Shown here: positions 62,940 through 64,000 of the stretch, piece by piece
How positions within the stretch are numbered: position 1 is the first letter of the stretch
Layout: the number at the start of each line of letters is the position of its first letter
DNA from: Haloferula sp. BvORR071
Lineage (GTDB): Bacteria; Verrucomicrobiota; Verrucomicrobiia; Verrucomicrobiales; Akkermansiaceae
Length of the DNA stretch: 64,000 nucleotides
Assembly: GCF_000739615.1 (NCBI RefSeq)
Contig: NZ_BATP01000057.1
Span: forward strand, 124,001 to 188,000
Direction of reading: 5' to 3'
Notes under the pieces: model-generated
The model's database searches: none
What the model was told of the DNA's origin: nothing
Seen by the model: the letters and a program-made list of their open reading frames with translations, nothing else
Position numbers and translations under genes: made by a program

Positions 62940-64000
62940 ATGGCAGCCACGGACAGCAGAGTGAGCCGCGTTTTGATCATCGGCGGAGGTTTCGCGGGCC
63001 TCGAATGTGCGAGAACTCTGGCCGGTGATTCGCGCTTCTCCGTGACTCTGGTGGACCGGACGAATCACCACCTCTTCCAGCCGCTGCTCTATCAAGTGGC
63101 CACCGCCTCGCTGGCGGCACCGGACATCGCCCGCTCGATCCGCCAGATCTTGGAGGACGCTCCGAACGTCACGGTGCTGATGGACGAGATAAGCACCCTG
63201 GACCCGGTTGCGAAGACCGCCGTGGGGGTTTCGGGAACACACTACGATTTCGACTACCTGCTGCTGGCCGCCGGCGCACGGACCTCTTATTTCGGCAAGA
63301 CCGAGTGGGCCCAGCACACGCTTGGCCTGAAGTCGCTCGCCGACGCCCAGATGGTCCGCCGCACCGTGCTCTCGAACTTGGAGCGCGCCGAACTGACCGA
63401 AAGCCAGGCCGAGCGCCGCCGCCTCATGACCATCGCCATCGTCGGCGGCGGCCCGACCGGCGTGGAGCTCTCGGGAGCCTTTGCGGATCTAGTTCACCGC
63501 TCGCTGCGGACGAATTTCCGCCGCATCGACACCTCGAAGCTCAAGCTCGTGCTGATCGAGGGCTCGCAACGGATCCTCGAAGCCTTCGACGAGGACCAGA
63601 GCGAATACACCCGGCAGCGCCTCAAGGACATCGGAGTTGAGGTTTGGACCGGCATGCGGGTGGACGATGTGCAGGAGCACAAGCTGCACTTCACCGATGG
63701 CACAGTGCTGGAGGCCGAGGCCATTATCTGGGCCGCTGGGGTGGAGGCGAATCCGCTGACCGCGCAACTTGGCGTGCCGCTGGCCGACCGCGCTGGACGG
63801 GTCACGCCGAATGGTGATTTATCGCTGTCCGGCCTGCCGGACATCTTTGTCGCTGGCGACATCGTCCGCATGAAGGACGCGGACGAAAAACCGGTGCCCG
63901 GGCTCGCTCCTGCTGCCACTCAGATGGGCCGCCACATCGCGAAGCTGCTCAAGGAGGAGCGGCGCCTTGAGACGACCCGGTTCGCTGCCACCAAGCACGA
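62940..64000 (+). CDS. ndh: Type II NADH:quinone oxidoreductase, 3' end outside window
   Basis: 353 codons visible from ATG 62940. Membrane-bound, non-proton-pumping NADH dehydrogenase passing electrons to quinone. First Rossmann motif GGGFAGLE at 15-22 (FAD), second GGGPTGVELSGAFADL near 166-181 (NADH), and the FAD-binding VAGDIVRM near 305. The quinone-site segment NHHLFQPLLYQVATASL near 43-60 is typical of NDH-2. C-terminal membrane-binding part is beyond the window. Frame open to the end. Confidence 0.9.
   Translation, partial: MAATDSRVSRVLIIGGGFAGLECARTLAGDSRFSVTLVDRTNHHLFQPLLYQVATASLAAPDIARSIRQILEDAPNVTVLMDEISTLDPVAKTAVGVSGTHYDFDYLLLAAGARTSYFGKTEWAQHTLGLKSLADAQMVRRTVLSNLERAELTESQAERRRLMTIAIVGGGPTGVELSGAFADLVHRSLRTNFRRIDTSKLKLVLIEGSQRILEAFDEDQSEYTRQRLKDIGVEVWTGMRVDDVQEHKLHFTDGTVLEAEAIIWAAGVEANPLTAQLGVPLADRAGRVTPNGDLSLSGLPDIFVAGDIVRMKDADEKPVPGLAPAATQMGRHIAKLLKEERRLETTRFAATKH

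Noticed and set aside
1..64000. CRISPR arrays, rRNA, tRNA and prophage
   Set aside because: No regularly spaced repeats, rRNA stretches, convincing tRNA cloverleafs or phage genes were seen by eye; a tRNAscan and CRISPR search were not possible here.

Overview
The window looks like chromosomal DNA of a Verrucomicrobiota bacterium, probably close to Luteolibacter or Haloferula. Coding DNA is GC-rich. Several gene types typical of the Planctomycetes-Verrucomicrobia group occur together: a DUF1501/DUF1800 pair, a very large PVC-type protein with a C-terminal haem c motif, a secreted sulfatase, and large secreted lamin-tail/CotH and H-lectin/Calx-beta/CHRD mosaics. The assignment rests on gene content only. 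No rRNA, tRNA, CRISPR array or intact transposase was seen.

Layout. 1-6680 (minus): a UvrD/PcrA helicase cut by the window edge, then a complete branched-chain-amino-acid-type ABC operon (SBP-livH-livM-livG-livF). 6900-10801: a coiled-coil membrane-anchored protein, a phosphodiesterase/phosphatase-fold enzyme, a Cys-rich secreted protein and a NAGPA-like glycosidase. 10924-15592 (plus): an amino-sugar cluster of glmM, an SseB-like gene, a GlmU acetyltransferase-like left-handed beta-helix protein without the uridylyltransferase domain, and glmS. 15616-15720: a compound palindromic repeat. 15823-21320: an HPP membrane protein, then three tandem paralogues of an unknown secreted family, the middle one broken. 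21345-24157 (minus): MOSC protein and assimilatory nitrate reductase. 24790-30775 (minus): DUF1501 and a frameshifted DUF1800 mosaic. 31105-37334 (minus): GspG-like protein, sulfatase, a 0.9-kb gene-free hairpin field and the giant PVC cytochrome-type protein. 37664-42220: giant lamin-tail/CotH protein. 42285-48021: an ABC ATPase and the 2-oxoglutarate dehydrogenase operon, with a small lipoyl-like protein between E1 and E2. 48094-48300: a nested, mirror-symmetric palindrome array. 49730-62021 (plus): a porin-like protein, then a guanidine/urea nitrogen locus. 62078-64000: a TetR regulator divergent from a type II NADH dehydrogenase, with a 28-bp perfect palindrome between them.

How the genes work together. 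The most coherent accessory system is 50711-62021: SBP, permease and ATPase of a nitrate/taurine-type importer, a GFA-family protein, a NikR-like regulator that has lost most nickel ligands, two DUF1989 proteins (UAAP1/UAAP2, the CgdA/CgdB carboxyguanidine deiminase family), a 1199-aa biotin-dependent urea/guanidine carboxylase, and allophanate hydrolase. Together they would convert guanidine (or urea) to ammonia and CO2 without nickel. The nitrate reductase/MOSC pair fits the same nitrogen-acquisition theme.

The strongest single oddity is inside the carboxylase. A 69-bp palindromic repeat (58490-58558), of the same type as an intergenic element near 15650, lies exactly in frame and encodes 23 extra residues. 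Other points of note: the OdhB/SucB E2 lacks a peripheral subunit-binding domain and is preceded by a lipoyl-like domain whose lipoyl lysine is glutamine. A possible structured leader with mutually exclusive hairpins precedes the guanidine/urea operon. The ABC permease of that operon carries a roughly 180-residue periplasmic insertion.
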